This document shows positions 50,263-59,226 of a stretch of 64,000 bases of DNA, piece after piece. Position 1 is the first letter of the stretch; each line of letters begins with the position of its first letter. Source of the stretch: Marinibaculum pumilum (GTDB taxonomy: Bacteria; Pseudomonadota; Alphaproteobacteria; Ferrovibrionales; Ferrovibrionaceae); assembly GCF_042646425.1 (NCBI RefSeq), contig NZ_JBHRTR010000028.1, forward strand, positions 372,001 through 436,000, given 5' to 3'. Under the pieces are notes generated by a model. That model did no database searches, had not been told where the DNA came from, and saw nothing but the letters and a program-made list of their open reading frames with translations. The position numbers and the translations under genes were made by a program.

Positions 50263-51522
50263 ATGACCCGATACTCCGCCTTCTCGCTGCTGCGTCATGC
50301 CGTGACCGGACATCGCGGCTGGCGCCCCGCCTGGCGCAAGGCGGAGCCGAAGCCGTCCTACGACGTGATCGTCGTCGGCGGGGGTGGGCATGGCCTGGCC
50401 GCCGCCTACTACCTGGCGAAGGAGCATGGCATCACCAACGTCGCCGTGCTCGAGCGCGGCTGGCTCGGCAGCGGCAATGTCGGGCGGAACACAACCATCG
50501 TCCGGTCCAACTACCTGCTGCCGGAGAATATCCGCTTCTACGAGATGGGCATGAAGCTGTGGGAGGGGCTGTCACAGGAGCTGAACTTCAACGTCATGTT
50601 CTCCCAGCGCGGGGTGCTGAACCTGGCGCATTCGCCGGCACAGTTCGACGCCTACGCCCGGCGCGGCAATGCCATGCTGCTGGACGGCGCCGATGCGGTG
50701 CTGCTGGACCGCGCCGAGGTGGCGGAGATGGTGCCGGGGCTCGACACTTCCGACGCGGCCCGCTTTCCGATCCTGGGCGGCCTGCTGCAGCCGCGGGCCG
50801 GCACGGCGCGCCATGACGCGGTGGCCTGGGGCTATGCCCGTGCGGCCGACCGGCTGGGTGTCGACATCGTCGAGAACTGCGCCGTCACCGGCTTCCTGCG
50901 CGACGGCGACCGCATCACCGGGGTCGAGACGGTGCGCGGCCCGATCCGCGCTGCAAAGGTCGCCGTGTCGGTCGCCGGCCATACCTCCGAGGTGCTGCGC
51001 CTGGCCGGGATCGAGGACCTGCCGATCGAGAGCCATGTCCTGCAGGCCTTCGTCACCGAGCCGCTGAAGCCGCTGCTGGATACCGTCGTGACCCTTGGGG
51101 TGGGGCATCTCTATATCAGCCAGTCCGACAAGGGCGGGCTGGTCTTCGGCGGCGACCTGGACGGCTACAACTCCTATGCCCAGCGCGGCGGCCTGCCGGT
51201 GTTCGAGGATGTGGCCGGGCTGGCGGTCGCCGCTTTCCCGGCCTTGTCCCGCCTGCGGGTGGTGCGCAACTGGGGCGGCGTGGTCGACATGTCGATGGAC
51301 GGCAGCCCGATCATCTGCACCGGCCCGCTGCCCGGCATGTACCTGAATGCCGGCTGGAACTATGGCGGCTTCAAGGCCACCCCGGCCGCCGGCTGGTGCC
51401 TCGCCTGGACGGTGGCGAAGGACGAAGCCCATCCGCTCAACGCCGCCTTCACCCTGGACCGCTTCCGCACCGGCCGCCTGCTGGACGAAAAGGGCGCCGG
51501 TCCGGTGCCGCGGCTGCACTGA
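50263..51522 (+). CDS. mgdA: Sarcosine-oxidase-beta-like subunit; probable N-methylglutamate dehydrogenase MgdA
   Basis: 419 residues. FAD-binding oxidoreductase (DAO family) with the dinucleotide motif VIVVGGGGHGLAAAYYLA at about residue 35, GSGNVGRNTTIVRSNYL (flavin attachment and substrate region), and the C-terminal GWNYGGFKATPAAGWCLAW. It is the first gene of beta-delta-alpha-gamma, the soxBDAG order shared by mgdABCD. It oxidatively demethylates an N-methyl amino acid. Because mgsABC-gmaS lies in the same window, N-methylglutamate is favoured over sarcosine. The ribosome site is weak. Confidence 0.8.
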   Translation: MTRYSAFSLLRHAVTGHRGWRPAWRKAEPKPSYDVIVVGGGGHGLAAAYYLAKEHGITNVAVLERGWLGSGNVGRNTTIVRSNYLLPENIRFYEMGMKLWEGLSQELNFNVMFSQRGVLNLAHSPAQFDAYARRGNAMLLDGADAVLLDRAEVAEMVPGLDTSDAARFPILGGLLQPRAGTARHDAVAWGYARAADRLGVDIVENCAVTGFLRDGDRITGVETVRGPIRAAKVAVSVAGHTSEVLRLAGIEDLPIESHVLQAFVTEPLKPLLDTVVTLGVGHLYISQSDKGGLVFGGDLDGYNSYAQRGGLPVFEDVAGLAVAAFPALSRLRVVRNWGGVVDMSMDGSPIICTGPLPGMYLNAGWNYGGFKATPAAGWCLAWTVAKDEAHPLNAAFTLDRFRTGRLLDEKGAGPVPRLH

Positions 51523-51532
51523 GGGCGGGGCG

Positions 51533-51814
51533 ATGCGGATCACCTGTCCCGTCTGCGGTCCCCGTTCCGTCGCCGAGTTCGCCTATGGCGGCGATGCGAC
51601 CGTGGCGCGTCCCGCGCTCGACGCCCCCGCCGCCGACTGGCACCGCGCGGTCTATGCCCGCCGCAATCCGAAGGGGCTGCATCGCGAGCATTGGCAGCAT
51701 GTCGGCGGCTGCCGTGCCTGGCTGGAGGTGGAGCGCGACACGGCCAGCCATGCCGTCGCCGGGGTGCGGCTGATCGGCCCCTGGGGCGGCGGCGAAGGGG
51801 GGCAGGAGGGGTGA
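51533..51814 (+). CDS. mgdB: Sarcosine-oxidase-delta-like zinc subunit; probable MgdB
   Basis: 93 residues. ITCPVCGPRSVAEFAYGGDA starts the protein and provides two zinc Cys ligands; His and the later Cys (HVGGCRAWLEVERDT) complete the site seen in SoxD. It lies ten bases after mgdA and overlaps mgdC by four bases (GTGA). Confidence 0.85.
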   Translation: MRITCPVCGPRSVAEFAYGGDATVARPALDAPAADWHRAVYARRNPKGLHREHWQHVGGCRAWLEVERDTASHAVAGVRLIGPWGGGEGGQEG

Positions 51815-54800
51815 GCGGCTGGCGATTGGAAAGCGGCGGCGCCCTGCTCGACCGGGAGAAGGCGCTGTCCTTCCGGTTCAACGGCGCGCATCTTACCGGG
51901 CTGGCCGGCGACAGCCTGGCCTCCGCCCTGCTGGCCGCCGGGCGGACACTGGTGGGCCGCAGCTTCAAGTATCATCGGCCGCGCGGGATCTTTTCCGCCG
52001 GGCCGGAAGAGCCCAGCGCCCTTGTCACCCTGCATGAGGGGCCGCGCACCGAGCCGAACAGCCGCGCCACCATGGTGGAGCTCTACGAGGGCCTCGTGGC
52101 GCACAGCCAGAACCACTGGCCGTCGCTGGAGCTGGATGCCGGCGCTCTGGCCGGCCTGGTCGCGCCGCTGCTGCCGGCGGGCTTCTACTACAAGACCTTC
52201 ATGGCTGGCGGGCAGCGCGGCTGGCACCACATGGAGCGCCATATCCGGCGTGCCGCCGGCCTGGGCCGCGCCAGCCTGGAAGCCGATCCCGACAGCTACG
52301 ATCAGCGCCACGCCTTCTGCGACGTGCTGGTGGTCGGTGCCGGTCCGGCCGGCCTGCAGGCGGCGCGCGCCGCCGCCGCGGCCGGGGCGCGGGTGATCCT
52401 GGCGGACGAGCAGGCGGTGCCCGGCGGCAGCCTGTGGGAGGCGCAGGGCCAGCTCGACGGCATGGCGCCGGGCGACTGGGGTCAGGGCCGGTTTCAGGCG
52501 CTGGCCGCGCTGTCCAACGTCACCCTGCTGCCGCGCACCACGGTGGTCGGCTACTATGACGGCAACCGGCTGGCGGCGGTGGAGCGGCTGACCGACCATC
52601 TGCCGCCCGGCTCATCGGCCGGGCCGCGCCAGCGCCTGTGGAAGCTGCAGGCCGCCGAGGTGGTGATCGCCGCCGGCGCGACGGAGCGCCCGATCGTCTT
52701 TCCCGGCAACGACCGGCCCGGCGTGATGCTGGCCGGCGCCGCCCTGCGGTTCGCGGCACGGCAGGCGGTGGCGGCCGGCCGCAGCCCGGTCCTGTTCACC
52801 TGCCATGACGGCGGCCATGACTGCGCCTTCGCCCTGCACGATCTGGGCGTGCCGGTCACGATGATCGTGGACTGCCGCGGCCAGGTCCCGCAGCGCCTGC
52901 GCGACGGTGCGGCGCAGCGCGGGATCACGCTGCGCGCCGGCGCCGTCGTCTGCGAGGCCGGCGGCGGGGCGAAGGGGCTGTCCCGGCTGTCGGTCGCGGA
53001 ATGGGATGGTGCCCGGCCCCGCGGCCGGGTGGAACGGGTGGTGGCCGACGCCCTGCTGGTCGCCGGCGGCTGGACCCCGAACCTGCAGCTGCCGGCACAG
53101 GCCGGCGGCCCGCCGGTCTTCGATGTGGACCGCCTGGCCTTCCTGCCCGGCACGGCGCGGGAGCGCTGGCGGACCGCCGGGGCGGCGGCCGGCCTGGCCG
53201 GCCTGCGCGCCTGCCTGGACAGCGGTGCTGAAGCCGGCGCCGCGGCGGCACGGGCCGCCGGCTTCGATGCCGACCCGGCGCCGACCCCGGCGATCGAGGG
53301 GACGGGGCCCGCGGAAGGCGGCGGAGCCATCGCCCCCCTGTGGGAAGTGCCGCCGCGGCGCGGCCGCGGCAAGGCGTTCGTGGACCTGCAGAACGACGTG
53401 ACGGCGGAGGATGTGCGGCTCGCCGCGCGCGAGGGCTATCGTTCGGTCGAGCATCTGAAGCGCTACACGACATTGGGCATGGCGCCGGACCAGGGCCGGA
53501 CCGGCAACCTGAACGGCCTGGCAATCCTGGCTGCGGCGACCGGCCGACCGATCGCGGAGACTGGCACGACGACATTCCGCCCGCCGGCCGTGCCGGTGGC
53601 CCTGGGGCCGGTGGCCGGCACGGCGACGGCTGCGCATGTCCGCCCGGTCCGCCGCACCCCGATGCACGACTGGCATGTGGGTGCAGGTGCGGAGATGCTG
53701 GCTGCCGGCCTGTGGATGCGGCCGCGGGTCTATCGCCGCGAGGGCGAGAGCCTGGAGCAGGCCTATGTGCGGGAAGCCCGGCATGTCCGCGACGCGGTCG
53801 GCATCGTCGATGTCTCGACCCTCGGCAAGATCGACGTGCAGGGGCCCGACGCGGCGGAATTCCTGAACCGGATCTATGCCAACGGCTTCGCGAAGCTGCC
53901 CGTGGGCAAGGCCCGCTATGGCGTGATGCTGCGCGACGATGGCCTGGTCTTCGACGACGGCACCACGTGGCGGCTGTCGGAGCATCACTTCCTGATGACG
54001 ACCACCACCGCCAACGCCGCCGCGGTGCTGACACATATGGAGTACCAGCTGGCCGTGGCCTGGCCGGAGCTGCGGGTGCACCTGGCCTCCGTCACCGACC
54101 AGTGGGCGGCGATGGCGGTGGCCGGACCCCGTTCGCGGCAGGTCCTGCAGGCCTGCGTGACAGACCTGGACCTGGGCAATGCCGCCTTTCCGATGATGGC
54201 GGTCGGCGCCGGCACCCTCTCCGGCATGCCGGTGATGGTCGCGCGGCTGTCGTTCTCGGGCGAGCTGGCCTTTGAGGTCTATGCCCCGGCTCATCTGGGC
54301 CGTCCGGTGTGGGAGGCCCTGATCGCGGCCGGCAAACCGCAGGGCATCATGCCCTACGGCACCGAGGCGCTGGGCACCCTGCGGATCGAGAAGGGGCATG
54401 TTTCCGCGCCCGAACTCGACGGCCGCGCCACCCTGGACGATCTGGGTCTGGGGCGGATGGTGTCGACGAAGAAGCCCTATATCGGCCGTGCCCTGATCGA
54501 CCGCCCCGGCCTGACCGCGCCGGACCGGCGGGTGCTGGTGGGGTTGAAGGCGCTGGAGGGCCGGGCGCTGCGCGCCGGCGCGCATCTCGTCGCTGCGCTG
54601 GCACCGCCGGGTCGTGGCACGGCGGAGCAGCACAAGCTGGGGCCCAGCCTGGGCCATGTCACCTCCGCCACCTACAGCCCGGCGACGGAAGGCTATGTCG
54701 CGCTGGCGCTGCTGGCCGGCGGGCGGGCGCGCATGGGAGAGACCCTGACCGCTGCCGACCCTCTGCGCTGGGACAGCCAGCGGGTCGAGGTGGTGGCGCC

Positions 54801-54840
54801 CTGCTTCGTGGACCCGGAGGGGAGCCGGATGCATGGCTGA
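51811..54840 (+). CDS. mgdC: Sarcosine-oxidase-alpha-like subunit; probable MgdC
   Basis: 1009 residues from the GTG at 51811 (AGGAGGG just upstream). Residues 1-100 are the ferredoxin-like N-terminal domain (FRFNGAHLTGLAGDSLASALLA, GRSFKYHRPRGIFSAG). Residues about 168-590 are a nucleotide-binding disulfide-oxidoreductase-like domain (LVVGAGPAGLQAARAAAAAG). Residues about 617-1009 are an aminomethyltransferase (GcvT-like) domain that takes the methyl-derived C1 unit onto tetrahydrofolate (MARLSFSGELAFEVY, GTLRIEKGH). This yields 5,10-methylene-tetrahydrofolate instead of free formaldehyde. It overlaps mgdD by eight bases. Confidence 0.85.
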   Translation: MSGWRLESGGALLDREKALSFRFNGAHLTGLAGDSLASALLAAGRTLVGRSFKYHRPRGIFSAGPEEPSALVTLHEGPRTEPNSRATMVELYEGLVAHSQNHWPSLELDAGALAGLVAPLLPAGFYYKTFMAGGQRGWHHMERHIRRAAGLGRASLEADPDSYDQRHAFCDVLVVGAGPAGLQAARAAAAAGARVILADEQAVPGGSLWEAQGQLDGMAPGDWGQGRFQALAALSNVTLLPRTTVVGYYDGNRLAAVERLTDHLPPGSSAGPRQRLWKLQAAEVVIAAGATERPIVFPGNDRPGVMLAGAALRFAARQAVAAGRSPVLFTCHDGGHDCAFALHDLGVPVTMIVDCRGQVPQRLRDGAAQRGITLRAGAVVCEAGGGAKGLSRLSVAEWDGARPRGRVERVVADALLVAGGWTPNLQLPAQAGGPPVFDVDRLAFLPGTARERWRTAGAAAGLAGLRACLDSGAEAGAAAARAAGFDADPAPTPAIEGTGPAEGGGAIAPLWEVPPRRGRGKAFVDLQNDVTAEDVRLAAREGYRSVEHLKRYTTLGMAPDQGRTGNLNGLAILAAATGRPIAETGTTTFRPPAVPVALGPVAGTATAAHVRPVRRTPMHDWHVGAGAEMLAAGLWMRPRVYRREGESLEQAYVREARHVRDAVGIVDVSTLGKIDVQGPDAAEFLNRIYANGFAKLPVGKARYGVMLRDDGLVFDDGTTWRLSEHHFLMTTTTANAAAVLTHMEYQLAVAWPELRVHLASVTDQWAAMAVAGPRSRQVLQACVTDLDLGNAAFPMMAVGAGTLSGMPVMVARLSFSGELAFEVYAPAHLGRPVWEALIAAGKPQGIMPYGTEALGTLRIEKGHVSAPELDGRATLDDLGLGRMVSTKKPYIGRALIDRPGLTAPDRRVLVGLKALEGRALRAGAHLVAALAPPGRGTAEQHKLGPSLGHVTSATYSPATEGYVALALLAGGRARMGETLTAADPLRWDSQRVEVVAPCFVDPEGSRMHG

Positions 54841-55456
54841 TCCTGCGCCGCACCAGCCGGTCTTTCCGGAGCTGTTTCCGCGCCGTCCCGCCATGGCCGG
54901 GCGGCCGGCGCCCCTGCTGCTGCGCGAGCTGCGCCCGGCGGGTTGCGCGGAAGTGGCGTTCTGGCCGCAGCGGGCGGCGGAGGGCACGGCAGCCTTGCGC
55001 GACTGGTCGGGCATGGAGCTGCCGCCGGCGTCGGGCCTGTTCCGGATCGGCGGCGCCTGCCTTCTGGCAGCCACCGCCCCGGGCCGCTTCCTGGTCCTGG
55101 CCGACGGCGTCGATCCGGTGCCGGGGCTGCGGGACTGCCTGCCGGCGGAACTCGGCGCGGTGGTCGACCTGGGCCATAGCCGCTGCGGCATCCGCCTGGC
55201 CGGCCCGCCGGCGGCGGCGGTCCTGCTGAAGGGACTCGACCTGGACCTGGACCCTGCCGCCAGCCCGGTCGGCCGGGTAGCGCAGTCGGTGGTGCACCAT
55301 GTCGGCGTGACCCTTCTGGCCCGGGCGCCGGAGGTCTACGACCTCTATGTCTATCGCAGCCTGGCGCTGGATTTCGCGGCCTGGATGCGAGAGGCCTGTG
55401 CGGAACATGGCGTGGCCATCGCACCGGCGGAGCCGGGCTGCATTGCCCTGGCATGA
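54833..55456 (+). CDS. mgdD: Sarcosine-oxidase-gamma-like subunit; probable MgdD
   Basis: 207 residues. The SoxG pattern includes LFRIGGACLLAATAPGRFLVLAD, VVDLGHSRCGIRLAGPPAAAVLLKGLDLDL and a C-terminal DLYVYRSLALDFAAWM. It is a structural subunit of the heterotetramer. It is the last gene of the operon; 127 bases follow before the histidine kinase gene. No glyA, purU or serine-dehydratase genes of a classical sarcosine cluster are present. Confidence 0.8.
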   Translation: MADPAPHQPVFPELFPRRPAMAGRPAPLLLRELRPAGCAEVAFWPQRAAEGTAALRDWSGMELPPASGLFRIGGACLLAATAPGRFLVLADGVDPVPGLRDCLPAELGAVVDLGHSRCGIRLAGPPAAAVLLKGLDLDLDPAASPVGRVAQSVVHHVGVTLLARAPEVYDLYVYRSLALDFAAWMREACAEHGVAIAPAEPGCIALA

Positions 55457-55583
55457 GGGGCGGCGGGCGATCGGCCGGACGGATTAAGCCCTCCTTTACC
55501 ACCCGATCGTAGTCTGAATGTGTCCGCCCCTCGTAGCGGCAGGCTCCTGCTGGTGACCGGCGGGAACAGAATGAGTGCCCGAC

Positions 55584-57854
55584 ATGCGTGTGTCCCTCGG
55601 GACCAAGTATATCCTGTTCACCTGCGGCATCGCCGTCCTCGCCGCCGTATTGCTTGGCGGTTTCAACTACTATTGGGTCCGGCAGCTGAGTCTCCGGCAC
55701 GCCTACGCCTCGCTCGACAACGAGGCGCAGCTGATCGCCCCGCAGATCGAGATCGCCTACGAGCGAATGCGAACCGACGCCACGGCGATCGGGGAGATGC
55801 CGCCCTTTCAGGGCATCGTCCGCGCCAGCCGCAACGGCGGCATCGACCCTGTGGACGGTTCGACGACCGCAGAGTGGCGCGACCGGCTGCAGACGATCTT
55901 CCGCGCGATCCTGCAGCGCCGGCCAGCCTACGTTCAGATGCGCTTCATCGCACTCGCCGATGGCGGAATGGAACTCGTGCGTGTTGATCGGTCGGCCGGT
56001 CGGATCTTTGCCGTCGCGGCCGGAGACCTCCAGGCCAAGGGCGACCGCCCCTATGTGCGAGAGGGCATGTCCGCCGCAGCGGACGAAGTCTATTTCTCTC
56101 AGGTCACCCCGAATTACGACCATGGCAGGGTCCAGCTAGACCTGCCGGTCATCCGTGTTGTCAGCCAGATGCGGGATGAGGCGAGCATACTGTACGGCCT
56201 CATCGTGATCAATGCGGACTATCAGGCCCTGGTTGGCAATGCCCTGACGGCCGTTGCGGTTCCGGGCGACATCTATGTGGTCACCGGGTCGGGGGATTAT
56301 CTGAAGCGGGACAAGGACGGCCGCGTCCTGCCGCTGGCGGTTGCCGGCGCGGCCGACTATCGCGCGCCGGCGGCCAGTTCCGGCGACGGCGAGCTTGTCG
56401 GCGAGGCGCATTTCGATCTTGAGGGCGCAATCGGCCCCGGCCGCTCGGCGACCATCGTGCTGGCGCGGCCGGAATCGACGGTGCTTGCATCGGCAGACAG
56501 CACCAACAGCACGATCCTCGCACTTTCCGGCGGCCTGGTTGTCATGGCGGCACTGCTTGCGATGGCGGCCGCGCGACAATTCTCGCGGCCGATGCGGCAG
56601 GCCATCGCCGCGATCAGGGGTTACCGGCCGGGCACCACCAGTCTGAGCCTGCCGGTCGGGCGGCACGACGAGATCGGCGACCTGTCACGCGCTTTCGCCA
56701 GCCTGCTGGCCGAACTGGAGGCAGCGCAGATGGCGGAGCAGAAGTCGCTGGCCCGCCTCAGCACGATCATGGACAACACGGTAGACGGGCTGGTTACGGT
56801 CGATGCCACGGGCAGGGTGCGGGACTTCAATCACGGGGCCGAGAAGCTCTTCGGCTACGAAGCGTCCGAAGCGATCGGCAGCAAGATCGGCATGCTGATA
56901 CCCGATGCGGACCGCCGCGAGGTCGACCGGGAATTGCGGCAGACTGCCGGCGAGAAGTCCGGCGACGCGATCGGCGTTACGCGCGAAATTTCCGGACGCC
57001 ATCGCAGCGGTCGCATCCTGTCGTTGGAGCTTGCAGTGAGTGAGATCCAGGTCAGCGGCGAGCGTCTGTTCAGCGGCGTCATGCGCGACATCTCCGGGCG
57101 CAAGGCGATGGAGGCCCGGCTGGCGGCTCAGGCCGCGGCACTGCGCAAGAGCAATCAGGACCTGGAGGAGTTCGCCTATATCGCCTCCCACGACCTGAAG
57201 GAGCCGCTGCGGGCGATCAGCAACCACGTCCAGTTCCTAGCGGAGGATTGCGGCGAGGCGATCGACGAGGATAGCCGCGCGCGCATCGACCGCATACGCC
57301 TGCTGTGCCGCAAGGCCGAGCAGTTGATCAGCGATCTGCTCCACTTCTCCCGTCTCGGCCGGGCGGAACTGGCAGTGGAGAAGATCGATATGGAGGCGCT
57401 CGTCGCAGAAGTAAGGGATGGATTGTCTGACCTGCTGGCGGAGCGCGACACCGAGGTCCGGCTGATCCTGCCGCTGCCACCGGCACGGGCCGATCGGACG
57501 CGGATCGTCAGCCTCCTGCACAACCTGATGGTCAACGGCATCAAGTACAACGACAGCGAAAGGCCGCTGATCGAGATCGGCTTCGCGCCCGGCGCAGTGG
57601 GCCTGCCCGGCGGCGGAAAGGCCGGCTCCTACTTCGTCCGCGACAATGGCATCGGCATCGCCGAGGAATTCCGCGACGCGGTCTTCAAGATCTTCAAGCG
57701 GCTTCACAACGAGAAAGCCTACGGACCGGGCACCGGCGCGGGGCTGAGCTTCGCCCGCAAGATCGTGGAGCGGCATGGCGGCACCCTGCGCTTCGAGTCG
57801 GTGCCAGGCGAGGGCACGACCTTCTATTTCGACCTGCCGGAGGCAGAGACATGA
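55584..57854 (+). CDS. Sensor histidine kinase with periplasmic sensor, HAMP, PAS and HisKA/HATPase domains
   Basis: 756 residues from the ATG at 55584 (a GTG three codons upstream is possible). Membrane helices at about 10-30 and 311-331 enclose a periplasmic PDC/dCache-like sensor. HAMP follows (about 335-385), then PAS (about 388-505; LSTIMDNTVDGLVTVDATGRVRDFN). HisKA has His536 in YIASHDLKEPLRAI, and the ATPase domain has the N-box HNLMVNGIKYN, DNGIGI and GTGAGLSFARKI. It is translationally coupled to an Rcp1-like receiver, the usual partner of this kinase class. The signal is unknown. Confidence 0.88.
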   Translation: MRVSLGTKYILFTCGIAVLAAVLLGGFNYYWVRQLSLRHAYASLDNEAQLIAPQIEIAYERMRTDATAIGEMPPFQGIVRASRNGGIDPVDGSTTAEWRDRLQTIFRAILQRRPAYVQMRFIALADGGMELVRVDRSAGRIFAVAAGDLQAKGDRPYVREGMSAAADEVYFSQVTPNYDHGRVQLDLPVIRVVSQMRDEASILYGLIVINADYQALVGNALTAVAVPGDIYVVTGSGDYLKRDKDGRVLPLAVAGAADYRAPAASSGDGELVGEAHFDLEGAIGPGRSATIVLARPESTVLASADSTNSTILALSGGLVVMAALLAMAAARQFSRPMRQAIAAIRGYRPGTTSLSLPVGRHDEIGDLSRAFASLLAELEAAQMAEQKSLARLSTIMDNTVDGLVTVDATGRVRDFNHGAEKLFGYEASEAIGSKIGMLIPDADRREVDRELRQTAGEKSGDAIGVTREISGRHRSGRILSLELAVSEIQVSGERLFSGVMRDISGRKAMEARLAAQAAALRKSNQDLEEFAYIASHDLKEPLRAISNHVQFLAEDCGEAIDEDSRARIDRIRLLCRKAEQLISDLLHFSRLGRAELAVEKIDMEALVAEVRDGLSDLLAERDTEVRLILPLPPARADRTRIVSLLHNLMVNGIKYNDSERPLIEIGFAPGAVGLPGGGKAGSYFVRDNGIGIAEEFRDAVFKIFKRLHNEKAYGPGTGAGLSFARKIVERHGGTLRFESVPGEGTTFYFDLPEAET

Positions 57855-58300
57855 CTGATGTCGGCTTGAACCCGATCCTGATCGTCGACGACAGCGACGA
57901 TGATTGCGAGGCGATGATGCGCGCATTGAAGCGGGGAACGGATGTGGCCAATCCAATCGTCCGGTTCGACAACGGGCAGGCGGCGCTGGATTACATTCTG
58001 GCGCCACGCAGCGATGGGAATCCCGGGCCCGGTCCGCGGCCGGCGCTGGTTCTGCTGGACCTGAACATGCCCGGTGTGGACGGGCGGCAGGTGCTCCGGG
58101 CGATCAAGGCCGACGAATCGTCGCGGACGGTCCCCGTTGTTGTCCTCACCACCTCTGACGACGACTGGGACATTCACAACTGCTACGCGGAGGGCGCCAG
58201 CACCTATATCAAGAAACCGGTCGAACTGGACGGCTTCTTCAAGGCCGTCGGCGTACTCAAGGACTACTGGCTGCAGGTCGCTCTGCTGCCGAAGGCCTAG
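57851..58300 (+). CDS. Rcp1-like single-domain response regulator
   Basis: 149 residues; the ATG overlaps the kinase stop (ATGA). Receiver with acidic pair in LIVDDSDDD, phosphoacceptor Asp70 (VLLDLNMPG), TTS switch and Lys in YIKKPVE. The length and the DDDWDIHNCYAEGASTYI segment are those of Rcp1-type regulators paired with phytochrome-like kinases. No output domain: it probably relays phosphate or interacts with another protein, possibly the receiver-GGDEF protein encoded next. Confidence 0.9.
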   Translation: MTDVGLNPILIVDDSDDDCEAMMRALKRGTDVANPIVRFDNGQAALDYILAPRSDGNPGPGPRPALVLLDLNMPGVDGRQVLRAIKADESSRTVPVVVLTTSDDDWDIHNCYAEGASTYIKKPVELDGFFKAVGVLKDYWLQVALLPKA

Positions 58301-58314
58301 AGACGGGGCCGGCC

Positions 58315-59226
58315 ATGCGTATCCTGGTGATTGACGACAGTCCTGACGATCGGGAGGCGATCCGGCGCAATCTGCGGCGGACAACGGAACTGGATGTCTC
58401 GGAGGTGGTAGAGGCGGAGTCGGCGGAGCAGGGTCTGGAATGCCTGAAGGCAGATTCGTTTGACTGCGTTCTGCTCGACTTCTCGATGCCGGGGGCCAGC
58501 GGGCTGGACCTTATTCAGGAACTCCACATGCGCCATCCCGACCTGCCGATGGTGATGATCACCGGGTCGGGAAACGAAAGAGTGGCCGTCGATGCGCTGA
58601 AGGGGGGCGCGGCGGACTATGTCAGCAAGTCGGAGATCTCGACGGCTCTTCTCGCTAAGACCATCGGCGAGGCCTTGGACGCCAAACGGCAGGAAACGGA
58701 GGCCCTGCGAAGCGCGTCGGTCGACGAACTGACGGGTCTGCCCAATCGTCGTGCTTTCAATGAGCGACTGGACTATCTGGCGCATCGCGCGGAACGGCAT
58801 GACATTGCCTTCGGTATCGCATTCATGGACTTGGATGGCCTTAAATCCGTGAACGACACGCATGGCCATGAGGCAGGCGACGAACTGCTGCGGCAGGCGG
58901 CGGCGCGCCTCGCCGGGTGCCTGCGCAAGAGCGATCTGCTCGCCCGGATTGGCGGTGATGAATTCGTGGCGATCCTGGAGGATCTCGAACGTGGCGAACC
59001 TGCGGTGCCGCAGACGGCGGTCGATAGGTTCGTCACGGCCATCGACGGTGCGCCGTTCGACCTCGGCGGCATCAGGGTCAGTGCCGGTATCAGCGCCGGG
59101 CTGGCCCTGTATCCGTGCGATGCACGAAGCTGCGCGGAACTCCTGCGACTGGCCGACGAGGCGATGTATCGGATCAAGAGTGCACGGAAGCGGACCATCA
59201 AGGGCGCTGGAGTGGCCGATGGCTGA
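58315..59226 (+). CDS. Receiver-GGDEF diguanylate cyclase (PleD/WspR type)
   Basis: 303 residues. Receiver (1-120): LVIDDSPDD, phosphoacceptor Asp55 (LLDFSMPG), ITGSGNE and Lys in YVSKSE. GGDEF domain (about 140-300): DELTGLPNRRAF, MDLDGLKSVNDTHGHEAGD and intact active loop GGDEF at 213-217, with an RKSD inhibitory site (204-207) exactly five residues before it. It should make c-di-GMP when phosphorylated and be subject to product inhibition. It lies 14 bases after the Rcp1-like gene, in the same operon. Confidence 0.92.
   Translation: MRILVIDDSPDDREAIRRNLRRTTELDVSEVVEAESAEQGLECLKADSFDCVLLDFSMPGASGLDLIQELHMRHPDLPMVMITGSGNERVAVDALKGGAADYVSKSEISTALLAKTIGEALDAKRQETEALRSASVDELTGLPNRRAFNERLDYLAHRAERHDIAFGIAFMDLDGLKSVNDTHGHEAGDELLRQAAARLAGCLRKSDLLARIGGDEFVAILEDLERGEPAVPQTAVDRFVTAIDGAPFDLGGIRVSAGISAGLALYPCDARSCAELLRLADEAMYRIKSARKRTIKGAGVADG

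Noticed and set aside
50263..55456. Simple annotation as sarcosine oxidase soxBDAG.
   Set aside because: Family and order fit, but no glycine/serine/folate companion genes are present and mgsABC-gmaS is in the same window, so N-methylglutamate dehydrogenase is preferred; sarcosine remains a fallback.
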